Position numbers and translations under genes: made by a program. This document shows positions 39,521 to 47,738 of a DNA stretch of 63,918 nt, piece by piece. A model generated the notes under the pieces. The model did no database searches. It saw only the letters and a program-made list of their open reading frames with translations, and was not told the origin of the DNA. Positions within the stretch are counted from its first letter, which is position 1. Each line of letters opens with the position of its first letter. The stretch is from contig DAOUKH010000039.1 of assembly GCA_034421515.1 (NCBI GenBank), positions 1 through 63,918 on the forward strand, given 5' to 3'. Source of the DNA: DAOUKH01 sp034421515 (GTDB taxonomy: Bacteria; Chloroflexota; Dehalococcoidia; SHYB01).

Positions 39521-39991
39521 TTACCTCTCGACGGGCGCGTGGGTCGAGCCGGGCTCGGCGACCTGGAACTCCGGCGGGTGCTGCGCGATGAGGTTACTCG
39601 CGTAGAAGATCCCGTCGCGGCGCCACTCGCCCTCGACGATCACGTCGACCTCGTCGTCGAAGATGTCGGGGACTACTCCCCGGTAGTGAACGGGCAGCGT
39701 GTTCGTAACCTCGTTGTGATAGATGGTGAAGGAGAGGTTGTTCTCGGCGTCCTTCTCGATGGAGCCCTCCAGGACGCGGCCTCCGACGCGCCGCCGGTCT
39801 TCCACCGCCTGAGGGTCGGCCTTGAGCTCGTCGACGGTGTTGTAGTAGGTCAGCGCGTCGCCGAGGTTGGTGACGATCAGCGCCGCCACGGCGACGACGA
39901 TCACGACGATGCCCGCGAGCACCTTCTTGTTGGCGCGGCGATACCAGCCCAACGGGCCGGTCGCGCTGTCCATTGGCGGTTGCGTCGTCAT
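39521..39991 (-). CDS. ccmE: CcmE heme chaperone with HxxxF heme-binding motif
   Basis: A 156-residue OB-fold protein anchored by one helix (KVLAGIVVIVVAVAALIVTN). Family parts are YYNTVDELKADPQA, RRVGGRVLEGSIEKD and YRGVVPDIFDDEVDVIVEGEW. CcmE normally ends LLAKHDENY (His binds heme covalently, Tyr is axial ligand). Here the place reads LIAQHPPEFQV, so His is kept but Tyr is Phe. First Ccm gene after the CopD-like gene, with start at 39991 touching its stop. Confidence 0.9.
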   Translation of the reverse strand: MTTQPPMDSATGPLGWYRRANKKVLAGIVVIVVAVAALIVTNLGDALTYYNTVDELKADPQAVEDRRRVGGRVLEGSIEKDAENNLSFTIYHNEVTNTLPVHYRGVVPDIFDDEVDVIVEGEWRRDGIFYASNLIAQHPPEFQVAEPGSTHAPVER

Positions 39992-40558
39992 CTAGACCGC
40001 CGTCGCCAGGGTGCGCTCATAGACGTGCACGAGCAGCATCGAGAGGAGGAAGGCGGCGAGCCCCAGCATCAGGATGACGCGGGACGGGGAGAGCCAGGCG
40101 CGCAGGGCGCCGCCGGTGCGCGCCGTGTCGGAGATCGAAGGCTCGACGGGCGCCGTCTTGGGCCTGCGCCAGGGCCGGCCGCCGCGGGTGCCGAGGTCGC
40201 GGGCCATGAGGAGCATGATGAGGAACGCGAAGAGCTTGAGGCCGAGCACGACGTAGTAGGTGGTGCTGGCGGGAAGCGAGGAGAGCCGGTCGAAGGTGAT
40301 GACGACGCCGGTGACGATCAGGGCGAGGATGGAGACGTCGACGACGTCGCGGAAGCGGCGGTTGACCGCCGGTTCGAGGGTGGAGCGGGAGTCGGCGGCG
40401 CCGGGGATGGACAGCGAAGGCCGGAGAACGAGCAGGTAAAAGATGCTTCCCCCCACCCACACGACCGCCGCTATCGCGTGAATCCAGCGGACAACGGCTA
40501 GGAGTATGTCGACGCCGTCCAAGGCCTTTCGAGCCCTCGCGGCCCTCCCGCGCTCCAT
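39992..40558 (-). CDS. CopD-like membrane protein, first gene of the ccm block
   Basis: A 188-residue membrane protein with four helices, His in VVRWIHAIAAVVWVGGSIFYLL, which is the CopD/YebZ-type motif, and a second His in MLLVHVYERT at the end. CopD-domain proteins are copper- or heme-related inner-membrane proteins. It leads the co-directional block from a strong promoter. Copper handling for oxidase assembly is an inference from CtaG and the His-rich protein downstream. Confidence 0.78.
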   Translation of the reverse strand: MERGRAARARKALDGVDILLAVVRWIHAIAAVVWVGGSIFYLLVLRPSLSIPGAADSRSTLEPAVNRRFRDVVDVSILALIVTGVVITFDRLSSLPASTTYYVVLGLKLFAFLIMLLMARDLGTRGGRPWRRPKTAPVEPSISDTARTGGALRAWLSPSRVILMLGLAAFLLSMLLVHVYERTLATAV

Positions 40559-40573
40559 GACGAGGACGAGAGA

Positions 40574-40602
40574 ATGTTACGAGTTTCACAAGCTTCAGTC
40601 AA
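40574..40602 (-). promoter_or_regulatory. promoter of the ccm block
   Basis: On the minus strand TTGACT (40602-40597), 17-base spacer, TAACAT (40579-40574). The predicted start is only about nine bases before the ATG at 40558, so the leader is very short. Confidence 0.65.
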
Positions 40603-40629
40603 GGAACCGTACAGGTTTGAGACGTGGAT

Positions 40630-40657
40630 TTGTCGCGAGGGAAAGGGCGTGTAGAAT
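40630..40657 (+). promoter_or_regulatory. promoter of the two-domain GNAT gene
   Basis: TTGTCG (40630-40635), 16-base spacer, TAGAAT (40652-40657), about 49 bases before the ATG at 40707. It is divergent from the ccm promoter. Confidence 0.55.
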
Positions 40658-40706
40658 CCGTGTACCGCGCGGCCACATGGGGGCCACGACGCGTGCCGGA
40701 GGCGAC

Positions 40707-41603
40707 ATGACGACACGGCTGTTCCGTTGGAGCGACCTGGAAGGGTATGCCGCAGTCGTCGCGGCCTCGGGCCGCCCGTACACGGCGCGGCTCGCCGAGG
40801 AGTACCTGCGCCAGCCGAACCTCTCTCCGGAACGCGACTGCTTCGTCGTTGACGGCGACGGCCAGCTGGACGGCTTCACGCTCGTGGTGCCCGAGCCCGC
40901 CCTGGGCCGGGTGATCGTCGAAGGGTCGGTGCGGCCCGACGCGCGGGGGCGGGGACACGGACGGGCGCTGCTCGCCGCGGCGCTCGATCACGGCCGGACG
41001 CTTGGCGCGGATATTGCCCATGCCTCGGCGTTGCCCGAGCAGACGGATGCGCTGCGCCTCTTCCAGGCGGCCGGCTTCGAGGAAGTCAAGCGCCAGTGGC
41101 AGATGCGGCTCGAACTCGACGACTTCGTCCTGCGGGAGGTCGATACGGCCTACGAGACGGCAGAGATGCGGCCCGGCGAAGAGTCGATCATGACCGGCTT
41201 GCAGAACGCCGCCTTTGGTGAGAGCTGGGGGTTCGCTCCCAATGTCCCTGAGGAGATCACCTACCGCGTCCGCATGGCGGGGTCCGCTCCGAGCGACGTG
41301 CTCCTGCTCCGCGTCGGCGGCGAGCCCGCCGCCTACTGCTGGACGCGGCTGGAACCCACCTCCGACGGGAGCGTCCTAGGGATCATCTGGATGATCGGCT
41401 CCGACCCCGCCAAGCGGGGTCTCGGTCTCGGCCGCGCCATGATCAACGAGAGCATCCGCGCCCTGATGAACCGCGGCGCGGGGGCCATCGAGCTGACGGT
41501 CTACGCCGATAACGATCCCGCAGTGGGGCTCTACCGTTCCGTCGGCTTCCGGCACAAGCACGACATCATCTGGTGCGAGAAGGCCCTAGCGGCGGGCGCG
41601 TGA
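40707..41603 (+). CDS. tandem GNAT acetyltransferase (MshD-like architecture)
   Basis: ATG at 40707 (GGAGG four bases upstream) gives 298 residues with two GNAT domains. Domain 1 has the acetyl-CoA loop VRPDARGRGHGRALLAA, domain 2 has SDPAKRGLGLGRAMINES and ends with VYADNDPAVGLYRSVGFRH. The two-domain layout with a better-conserved second domain is as in mycothiol synthase MshD. Real activity unknown. A GT4 glycosyltransferase with MshA-like features lies convergently just downstream. Confidence 0.82.
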   Translation: MTTRLFRWSDLEGYAAVVAASGRPYTARLAEEYLRQPNLSPERDCFVVDGDGQLDGFTLVVPEPALGRVIVEGSVRPDARGRGHGRALLAAALDHGRTLGADIAHASALPEQTDALRLFQAAGFEEVKRQWQMRLELDDFVLREVDTAYETAEMRPGEESIMTGLQNAAFGESWGFAPNVPEEITYRVRMAGSAPSDVLLLRVGGEPAAYCWTRLEPTSDGSVLGIIWMIGSDPAKRGLGLGRAMINESIRALMNRGAGAIELTVYADNDPAVGLYRSVGFRHKHDIIWCEKALAAGA

Positions 41604-41628
41604 TGGGAAGAGGCCGGCGAAGCGGGAG

Positions 41629-42864
41629 CTAGGACTCGCAGAGGACCGCCCGCATCAGGCGCAGGGTGCCGCCCAGGGCCTGATCGTAGGCCTCCTCCAG
41701 GCGGTCGGCCACCATGGCCCACGTCCAGTTCTGCGCCGCTTCGTAGGCGGCCCGCCCTAGGGAGTCGCGCAGCAGGTCGTTGCCCAAGAGCAGGTCGAGG
41801 CGCTCGGCGTAGGGTTCGGGGCAGTGCCAGGGCACGAGGTAGCCCGTCTTGCCGTCGATGATGGTGGCCTGGAGTCCGCCGACCCGGGCCGCGATGACCG
41901 GCGTGCCGCACGCCATGGCTTCCAGGGGCACGAGTCCGAACGTCTCGTAGAAGGAAGGGGCGACGCACACGTCGGCGGCGCTGTAGTAGAGGGGGAGCCG
42001 CCGCTGGTCGACGGTCCCCGCGAAGATCAGCCTCGCCGCGATGCCGAGGCCCTCGGCCATCGTGCGGAGCCGCTGCTGCTCCGAGTCGTCGTCCGAGCCG
42101 CCGATGATGACGATCCGGTAGTCGCTGCCGCCTTCCATGGCCGCGGCGGCTCTGAGCAGCACGTCGATGCCCTTGATCGGCTCCATCCTGCCGACGAAGA
42201 GGATGATCTTGTCCGCGTCGAGGCCGAGCTTCCGGCGCGCCTCGGCCCGGTCGGTGGGCTTGAAGACGTCGCGGTCGAAGCCGCAAGGGACGACGTGGGT
42301 CTTGCCGGGATCGGCCCGGTAGAGGCGGAGAAGCTGCTCGCGCTCGTGAGGGCTCGCGGTGACCAGCGTGTCGGCCTCGGCCGCGATCTCGTGCTCGGTC
42401 GCCAGGCGCTGCTCGGCATCGCCGCCGCCGGTGCCGCTCCGTACGAGACGTTGGACTTCGCCGAGCGTATGGAAGCTGGAAACCACCGGGACATTCCAAC
42501 GTCTTCCCAGTTCGAGCGCCGTCGGCCCCGAGAGCCAGTAGTGGCTGTGGACGAGGTCGTAGAAGAGGTCATTCGCCGCGACGTAGCCGCTCAGGGCTTG
42601 CGTGAACGTTGGGAGGCGGCGGTAGAGGTCCTTCTTCGCTTCGTCCGGGGGCCCCGCGTCGAGGTGAATCAGGCGGGCGCCCGGGCCCAAATCGATGACG
42701 GTTGGGTCGCTTGGGTCGTGCGTCCGGGTGAAGATGTCGACGCAGACTCCGCGCCGCCCGAGCTCTGTGGCGGCCTCGCGGAGGAAGACGTTCATGCCGC
42801 CGGCGTCTTTCTGACCGAGCCGGGCGACGGGGCATCCGTGGACGCTGATGAAGGCGATGCGCAA
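41629..42864 (-). CDS. GT4 glycosyltransferase, MshA/sucrose-synthase-like
   Basis: A 411-residue GT-B enzyme. N-terminal GQKDAGGMNVFLREAATEL is the nucleotide-sugar/acceptor glycine loop; FDLVHSHYWLSGPTALEL and the EAD..TASPHE segment are typical of MshA-type enzymes; the C-terminal E-x7-E is in PSFYETFGLVPLEAMACG. It would transfer a sugar from UDP- or ADP-sugar; in MshA the acceptor is inositol 3-phosphate. Alternatives are sucrose-phosphate synthase- or capsule-like GT4. Convergent with the GNAT gene (25 bases). Confidence 0.88.
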   Translation of the reverse strand: MRIAFISVHGCPVARLGQKDAGGMNVFLREAATELGRRGVCVDIFTRTHDPSDPTVIDLGPGARLIHLDAGPPDEAKKDLYRRLPTFTQALSGYVAANDLFYDLVHSHYWLSGPTALELGRRWNVPVVSSFHTLGEVQRLVRSGTGGGDAEQRLATEHEIAAEADTLVTASPHEREQLLRLYRADPGKTHVVPCGFDRDVFKPTDRAEARRKLGLDADKIILFVGRMEPIKGIDVLLRAAAAMEGGSDYRIVIIGGSDDDSEQQRLRTMAEGLGIAARLIFAGTVDQRRLPLYYSAADVCVAPSFYETFGLVPLEAMACGTPVIAARVGGLQATIIDGKTGYLVPWHCPEPYAERLDLLLGNDLLRDSLGRAAYEAAQNWTWAMVADRLEEAYDQALGGTLRLMRAVLCES

Positions 42865-42897
42865 AGGGGACTCCGAGCTAGACGTTACACCAGGGCG

Positions 42898-43872
42898 TCA
42901 ACGTGACACCACCAGCTTCATGAGGCGGTCGCCGCCCCCGCCGAGGTCGAACTTGTACGGCTCCGCTCCCCGGAGGAAATGAAAGACCTCCCGGCCCTCC
43001 TCGATCGCGTCCTTCAACGCCAGGACCTTGAGCATCAGTCCGGCGCTGAGGGAGGCGAAGCGGGGCTCGTAGCCGCTGTTGTAGAGGTAGTAGGCGTTGC
43101 CGTAGTCGAAGCAAAGGGAGGCGGCGGCGGTCGCGCCGTCGATTTCGAGGAAGAAGAGCTTGAGCCAACCCTGGGCGTGCATGGCGGCGGCGAGGTCGAG
43201 AAAGAACCGCTCCCGCTCCTCGGTGAGGAACTCGGCCTTGTCCTCGTTGCTCTTCCTTGCCAGGTCGAGAAAGATGGGCATGGCGTCGTCGAGGCCGGAC
43301 TCGGCGGCGGCGTCGTAGACGCGCACCTCGCCCGCCGACAGGAGGCGGCGGAGCTTGCGCCGGACCTCGTGGCGGTCCTTCTTGGGCAGGCCGCCGAGGT
43401 AGGTGTCCCAGTCGCCGTCGAGCGAGCGCGACGGACTCTCCTCGTCGAACGACTCCCGCACCGTCCACCCGCGCTCGGAGGCGGCCGCGGGCAGTCCTTC
43501 GAGCGTGGCCGAGCCTTCAGGAATCCCTTCGAGTCGAAGATTGCTCCAGTCGAGCGTGTCCAGGTGCTGCACGAGGGCATGGAGCACGGCCTGTTCGGAG
43601 CCCGGCGCCATGGTGACTTCGTGGTGGTCGCACAGGTCGGAGCCGCCGACAAAGGCGATGGCGCCGGCGGAGCTTATGAGCGGGGCGACGCCGACGAGAT
43701 CACCGCCGTCGCGCACCGATAGCAGGTGCAGGTCTTCGCCGGAGGCGCAGCTCGACCACCATGCGCCGAGCCATGCGGGTGTCGTGAATACGCCGCCGCC
43801 GGAGCGACGGTTCAGCCGCTCCCATTCCTCCGAAAGCGAGGAGAAGTCCTCGCGACGGACCTCCAGACTCAC
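42898..43872 (-). CDS. FemAB/BioF2-type GNAT-fold transferase
   Basis: GTG at 43872 overlaps the folE stop by four bases and gives 324 residues. It has WLGAWWSSCASGEDLHLLSV, a middle KKDRHEVRRKLRRL and FDYGNAYYLYNSGYEPRFASLSAG, typical of the CelD/BioF2-like acetyltransferase family (PF13480), tandem GNAT folds related to FemABX. They transfer acyl or aminoacyl groups onto envelope polymers or lipids. Coupled to folE by overlap, though the pathway link is unclear. Confidence 0.82.
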   Translation of the reverse strand: MSLEVRREDFSSLSEEWERLNRRSGGGVFTTPAWLGAWWSSCASGEDLHLLSVRDGGDLVGVAPLISSAGAIAFVGGSDLCDHHEVTMAPGSEQAVLHALVQHLDTLDWSNLRLEGIPEGSATLEGLPAAASERGWTVRESFDEESPSRSLDGDWDTYLGGLPKKDRHEVRRKLRRLLSAGEVRVYDAAAESGLDDAMPIFLDLARKSNEDKAEFLTEERERFFLDLAAAMHAQGWLKLFFLEIDGATAAASLCFDYGNAYYLYNSGYEPRFASLSAGLMLKVLALKDAIEEGREVFHFLRGAEPYKFDLGGGGDRLMKLVVSR

Positions 43873-44459
43873 CGGGCCCCCTGGAGCAGCGCCATGAACT
43901 CGTCGCGGGTCACCTGGCTCTCCTCGAACCGGCCCCGGACCGCCGAGGTCACCATATCGGCGCCGGGCTTCTGCACGCCGCGCATGGTCATGCACAGGTG
44001 CTCGGCGCGGAGCACGACGGCGACGCCTTGCGGCCGCAGCGCGTCGAGAATGGTGTCGGCGATCTGGGAGGTCAGCCGTTCCTGCACCTGCGGCCGCTTC
44101 GCCAGTGTGTCGACCACCCGGGCGAGCTTGCTGATTCCCACGATGCTGCCATCGGGGATGTAGGCCACCGCCGCGGAGCCGTAGAACGGCAGGAAGTGGT
44201 GCTCGCAGAGCGAGTAGAACGGGATGTCCTTCAGCACCACCATCTCGTGGTGGTCTTCGTCGAACCGGACTTGCAGGTCGTCCAGCGGGTCGCGGCGGAG
44301 TCCGCTGAAGATTTCGGCGTAGGCCTCGGCGATGCGCCGGGGCGTGTCGACGAGCCCGTCGCGGTCGGGGTCTTCGCCAATGGCTTCAATGATCTCAAGG
44401 ACCGCGGCCTTGATGCGTTCGATGTCTACGGCATTCTCGGGCTCGGCGACGATAACCAT
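43869..44459 (-). CDS. folE: GTP cyclohydrolase I (FolE1)
   Basis: ATG at 44459 has AAGGA seven bases upstream; 196 residues. Zinc ligands are in YSLCEHHFLPFYG (Cys and His) and HLCMTMRGVQKPG (Cys); VGISKLARVVDTLAKRPQVQ is the family hallmark. It makes dihydroneopterin triphosphate from GTP for folate (or, through other enzymes, queuosine/pterin) synthesis as a homodecamer. It is the first gene of a pair with the FemAB-like gene. Confidence 0.97.
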   Translation of the reverse strand: MVIVAEPENAVDIERIKAAVLEIIEAIGEDPDRDGLVDTPRRIAEAYAEIFSGLRRDPLDDLQVRFDEDHHEMVVLKDIPFYSLCEHHFLPFYGSAAVAYIPDGSIVGISKLARVVDTLAKRPQVQERLTSQIADTILDALRPQGVAVVLRAEHLCMTMRGVQKPGADMVTSAVRGRFEESQVTRDEFMALLQGAR

Positions 44460-44575
44460 GATTCTGTCCTTGCGGGATGCGGCTCTTTCGGAATTCCAGC
44501 CTTCCGGCTGGGAGGAATAGGCCACCTTCGAGGGTAGCAGAAAGGTGCAACAAGCGAGCTCCGCGGGAGACCGCT

Positions 44576-45652
44576 TTAGCGGTAGCCGAGCGCGGCCTCG
44601 ACGGCGCCAAGGTCGACGGGAAGCTTGATCTCGTCTGGGGTAACGTGCTTCGTGGCGGTGTCGGGGTCCTTGAGGCCGGTGCCGGTGAGCACGCAGACGA
44701 TGGTCTTGCCCGCCAGCGCACCGTTCCGCGCCGCGCGACGGAGGCCGGCGACGGAGGCCGCGGAGGCGGGCTCGACGAAGAGCCCTTCCGTGCGGGCCAG
44801 CAGGCGGTAGGCGTCGAGGATCTCCTCGTCGGTAACCGCCTCGATCACGCCGCCTGACTCGTCTCGGGCCGCGAGGGCGCCCTCCCAGCTTGCGGGGTTG
44901 CCGATGCGGATGGCGGTGGCGACGGTCTTGGGCTCGGCGACGGGCGCGCCCTGGACGATGGGGGCCGCGCCGGCGGCCTGGAAGCCCATCATCGCGGGGC
45001 GGCGGTCCGCCGGGCCGTCCTCGTGGTACTCCTTGAAACCCTTCCAGTAGGCGGTGATGTTGCCCGCGTTGCCCACGGGAATGAAGAGGGCGTCGGGAGC
45101 ATCGCCCAATCTGTCGACGATCTCGAACGCGGCCGTCTTCTGGCCCTCGATGCGGTGGGGGTTCAACGAGTTCACCAAGGCGATGGGGTGGCGGGAGGTC
45201 ATGTCCCGGACGATGTCCAGGGCCTCGTCGAAGTTGCCGTCGAGGGAGACGAGCTTCGATCCGTAGGCGGTGGCCTGGGCGAGCTTGCCCGCCGCCACCT
45301 CGCCCTTCGGCACGATGACGATGCAGCGCAGCCCGTAACGGGCCGCGTAGGCCGCCGCGGAGGCGCTGGTGTTGCCCGTCGAGGCGCAGATGACGGCGGC
45401 GGCGCCAGATTCGATGGCCTTGGCGAAGGCGACGACCATGCCGCGGTCCTTGAACGACCCCGTGGGGTTGCAGCCTTCCAGCTTGAAGTAGAGCGCCCCG
45501 CAGCCGGTCTCGCGCTCGATGTTTCGGGAGCGCACGAGCGGGGTGCCGCCCTCGCCGAGCGAGATCAGTGGAGTGTCGGGCGTGAGCGGCAGGCGGTCTC
45601 CATAGGCGTGGAGCACTCCCCTCAGGGAAGGGCTTCCGGCGGCGCCCGCCAT
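44576..45652 (-). CDS. thrC: threonine synthase
   Basis: 358 residues from ATG at 45652 (371 from ATG at 45691). PLP Lys in NPTGSFKDRGMVVA, phosphate loop GNAGNITAYWKG, and ASTGNTSASAAAYAARYG are standard. It converts O-phosphohomoserine to threonine. An extended -10 (TGG-CATAAT) overlaps the upstream ATG at 45691, which argues for the downstream start. Stands alone, close after the PPIase gene stop. Confidence 0.95.
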   Translation of the reverse strand: MAGAAGSPSLRGVLHAYGDRLPLTPDTPLISLGEGGTPLVRSRNIERETGCGALYFKLEGCNPTGSFKDRGMVVAFAKAIESGAAAVICASTGNTSASAAAYAARYGLRCIVIVPKGEVAAGKLAQATAYGSKLVSLDGNFDEALDIVRDMTSRHPIALVNSLNPHRIEGQKTAAFEIVDRLGDAPDALFIPVGNAGNITAYWKGFKEYHEDGPADRRPAMMGFQAAGAAPIVQGAPVAEPKTVATAIRIGNPASWEGALAARDESGGVIEAVTDEEILDAYRLLARTEGLFVEPASAASVAGLRRAARNGALAGKTIVCVLTGTGLKDPDTATKHVTPDEIKLPVDLGAVEAALGYR

Positions 45653-45689
45653 GCCATCGTCGCTATCCAAACCCGACCCCCTCGGCGAC

Positions 45690-45695
45690 ATTATG
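45690..45695 (-). promoter_or_regulatory. extended -10 of thrC
   Basis: On the minus strand TGG precedes CATAAT, one mismatch from consensus. It overlaps the more upstream candidate start codon of thrC. Confidence 0.4.
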
Positions 45696-45723
45696 CCACT
45701 TTTGGCGGGGAGACGGGCCGGCG

Positions 45724-47154
45724 CTACTGGGGTAGACCAAAGGGGCTTTGCGACGCCTCGCGCTGCGCCACGACGGTGGCGGTGAGCAGCTCCTGCGCCC
45801 GCGTCAGCGAGATGTCGTCGATGTCGCTGAGCACGATGTCGACCTTGACACTGCCGAAGCAGTTGTCCGGCCCGCCGGGGCAATACTCGATGCGGTTGGC
45901 GTCCCACTCGCGGGAGAGCCAGGTCTCCAGGGCCCTGGTCTTGAGGGTGTCGAGGTTTTCCTCGTCGATCTCTCGCGCCGAAGTGCGGGCGGAGACCATG
46001 ATGTACCGCGAGCCGGCCCCTTCGGCGATAGGGGGCGAGAGTTCGCCGATGGGTAGGCCGTGTATCACTTCGTCGAAGAGGCCGTCGAGGTCGCCCGCCG
46101 CGACGACTCCCAGGCTGCCGCGGGCGGCGCGCAGGTCGGGGTCGGTCGAGATCTCGGCCGCCAGGTCCTCGAAGCGCCGCCCTTCGAGCTGGTTGCGGAC
46201 GTCGCGGGCGGCGCTCAGGTCGGGGACCTTGATGGCGTGCAGCTCGGCGGTGTCGACGTCGATGCGCCGCGTCAGCCGGACCACGTAGTATTCGCCGTCT
46301 TCCACCTGGATCGGGTTGCTCAACTCGCCGACGTCGAGCCCGAAGAGGTACTCGTCGAACCGCTGGTGCACCGTCCGCGGCACCCATCCGAGGCGCCCGC
46401 CGTCGGCGCGGCTTTCCTGATCGGTCGAATACTGGAGGGCTATCTTCGCGAAGTCCGCGTTGGGCTTCCTGAGCTCCGCCTCAATTTGGTCGGCAAGTGC
46501 GAGGTCGGCGACCTCGATCATGTTGACCTCGGCGTGCGACTGCACGAGCTGGATGTCCCGCCCCAGCCGCTCGCGAAGCTGACCGCGCATCAGGTCGACC
46601 TCGACCAAGGACCGGTACGTGCCGAGGGACAACTGCGTCGTCGAAAGATAGTTGCTGAGCGCCGCCTCGTAGTCGCGCCGCACCTGCCCCGCGATGGACT
46701 GTCCCTCCGCGCCGGGCACCAGCCGCCGCAGGATCTCCGCCTCGATCTCGGCCTCGGTGACCGTCAGACCCTCCCTGGGGGCGGCCTGGCGGATGAGCTC
46801 GTTGTGCGCGAGGTTCTGCATGAGCTCGTAGGGCGCCACGCCGGGGTTGAACGTCCCGCCGTAGGACTGGGCATACAGGCGCTGCGACCTCAGGATCGAG
46901 GTGTACTCGCTCTGGCTGACGCTGACTTCGTTGACCTGCAGGATGGGCGGGTCTTCGCTCTGGATCGTGGCGTAGACGGCGATTGCGATGGCGATCATCG
47001 CGGCGAACGCGCCGGCGGGCGCCAGGAATTTCCAGGACAGCCTGCGCGGCCCGCTTGGAGGGCGGCGCCTGCGGCTGAGCGTGATTGGGGGCGGCTCGGG
47101 AGCTCGCGGCTGGCGGCCCGGTTCCCGGCGCCTCGACCGGCGTCTACTCGGCAC
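45724..47154 (-). CDS. membrane-anchored parvulin-type peptidyl-prolyl isomerase (SurA/PrsA-like)
   Basis: A 476-residue protein. Residues 1-45 are Arg/Pro-rich and cytoplasmic, 45-65 a membrane helix (AGAFAAMIAIAIAVYATI), then a SurA-like helical domain (residues about 75-205) and two parvulin-like repeats: the first with DFAKIALQYSTDQESRADGG and GRLGWV, the second with RFEDLAAEISTDPDLRAARG and GSLGVV. Family members fold secreted proteins outside the membrane. A disulfide-capable pair YCPGGPDNCF lies near the C-terminus. It lies downstream of rpsR. Confidence 0.9.
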   Translation of the reverse strand: MPSRRRSRRREPGRQPRAPEPPPITLSRRRRPPSGPRRLSWKFLAPAGAFAAMIAIAIAVYATIQSEDPPILQVNEVSVSQSEYTSILRSQRLYAQSYGGTFNPGVAPYELMQNLAHNELIRQAAPREGLTVTEAEIEAEILRRLVPGAEGQSIAGQVRRDYEAALSNYLSTTQLSLGTYRSLVEVDLMRGQLRERLGRDIQLVQSHAEVNMIEVADLALADQIEAELRKPNADFAKIALQYSTDQESRADGGRLGWVPRTVHQRFDEYLFGLDVGELSNPIQVEDGEYYVVRLTRRIDVDTAELHAIKVPDLSAARDVRNQLEGRRFEDLAAEISTDPDLRAARGSLGVVAAGDLDGLFDEVIHGLPIGELSPPIAEGAGSRYIMVSARTSAREIDEENLDTLKTRALETWLSREWDANRIEYCPGGPDNCFGSVKVDIVLSDIDDISLTRAQELLTATVVAQREASQSPFGLPQ

Positions 47155-47163
47155 GGTTCGACC

Positions 47164-47271
47164 TCACATGCGCGCGGCCGGGGTGAAGGGCGCGCCTCCG
47201 GTAGCGTAGGCGATCAGCATGCCAGGGTCTACGAACGGGCCGCCGGGGCGGGTTTCGCCGGTGCCGTACAT
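47164..47271 (-). CDS. possible 35-residue protein after rpsR
   Basis: From ATG at 47271, eleven bases after the rpsR stop, an open frame of 35 codons runs MYGTGETRPGGPFVDPGM ... FTPAARM. No Shine-Dalgarno is seen and composition is Gly/Pro-rich like its surroundings. It is listed because it fills the gap before the PPIase gene; it may be noise. Confidence 0.25.
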   Translation of the reverse strand: MYGTGETRPGGPFVDPGMLIAYATGGAPFTPAARM

Positions 47272-47281
47272 GGGGCCGGGC

Positions 47282-47695
47282 TTAGCCGCGCCGCGGCCTC
47301 TCGTAGGAGATTCCGGTCTCGAGGATGTGCCCGATGGTGTAGGGGAGCAGCGCAAGGTGACGGGCGCGCTTGAGGGCCATCGCCAGCGGGCGTTGGTATT
47401 TCGCGGAGACGCCCGTCTTGCGTCGGGGCTCGATGCGGCCGCGGTCGGAGATGAAGCGCTTCAGCATGTCGACGTCTTTGTAGTCGATGTGGGTCAGGTG
47501 CCCCGCCTTGAACGGGCAGACCTTGCGCCTGGGGAAGTAGCGCGGCCTCCCCTTGCGGTCGCGGCCCCGGCCCCCGCCGCCGGGCGGTCGTCCGCCGCCG
47601 GGGCCGGCGGGTCTTGGGGCGGCTGGATTTGAGGTGGGGGCGCCGCCGGCGGGCTGTGCCGCTGCCGGAGGCGTGGTCGTGGTCTCGTCTGCCAT
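47282..47695 (-). CDS. rpsR: 30S ribosomal protein S18 with N-terminal extension
   Basis: A 137-residue protein whose last 75 residues are classical S18 (YFPRRKVCPF, IDYKDVDMLKRFISDRGRI, SAKYQRPLAMALKRARHLAL, LLPY). The first 55 residues are a Pro/Ala/Gly-rich, low-complexity extension not found in short S18 proteins. Third gene of rpsF-ssb-rpsR. Confidence 0.96.
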   Translation of the reverse strand: MADETTTTPPAAAQPAGGAPTSNPAAPRPAGPGGGRPPGGGGRGRDRKGRPRYFPRRKVCPFKAGHLTHIDYKDVDMLKRFISDRGRIEPRRKTGVSAKYQRPLAMALKRARHLALLPYTIGHILETGISYERPRRG

Positions 47696-47738
47696 GGTCT
47701 GTGCAGTCTCCGTCTCTATCGAAGGGCTACGTTTAAGT

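Noticed and set aside
44576..46387. A single 603-residue fusion upstream of and including threonine synthase
   Set aside because: The extra N-terminus is an off-frame reading of the PPIase gene; ThrC starts at 45652 or 45691.
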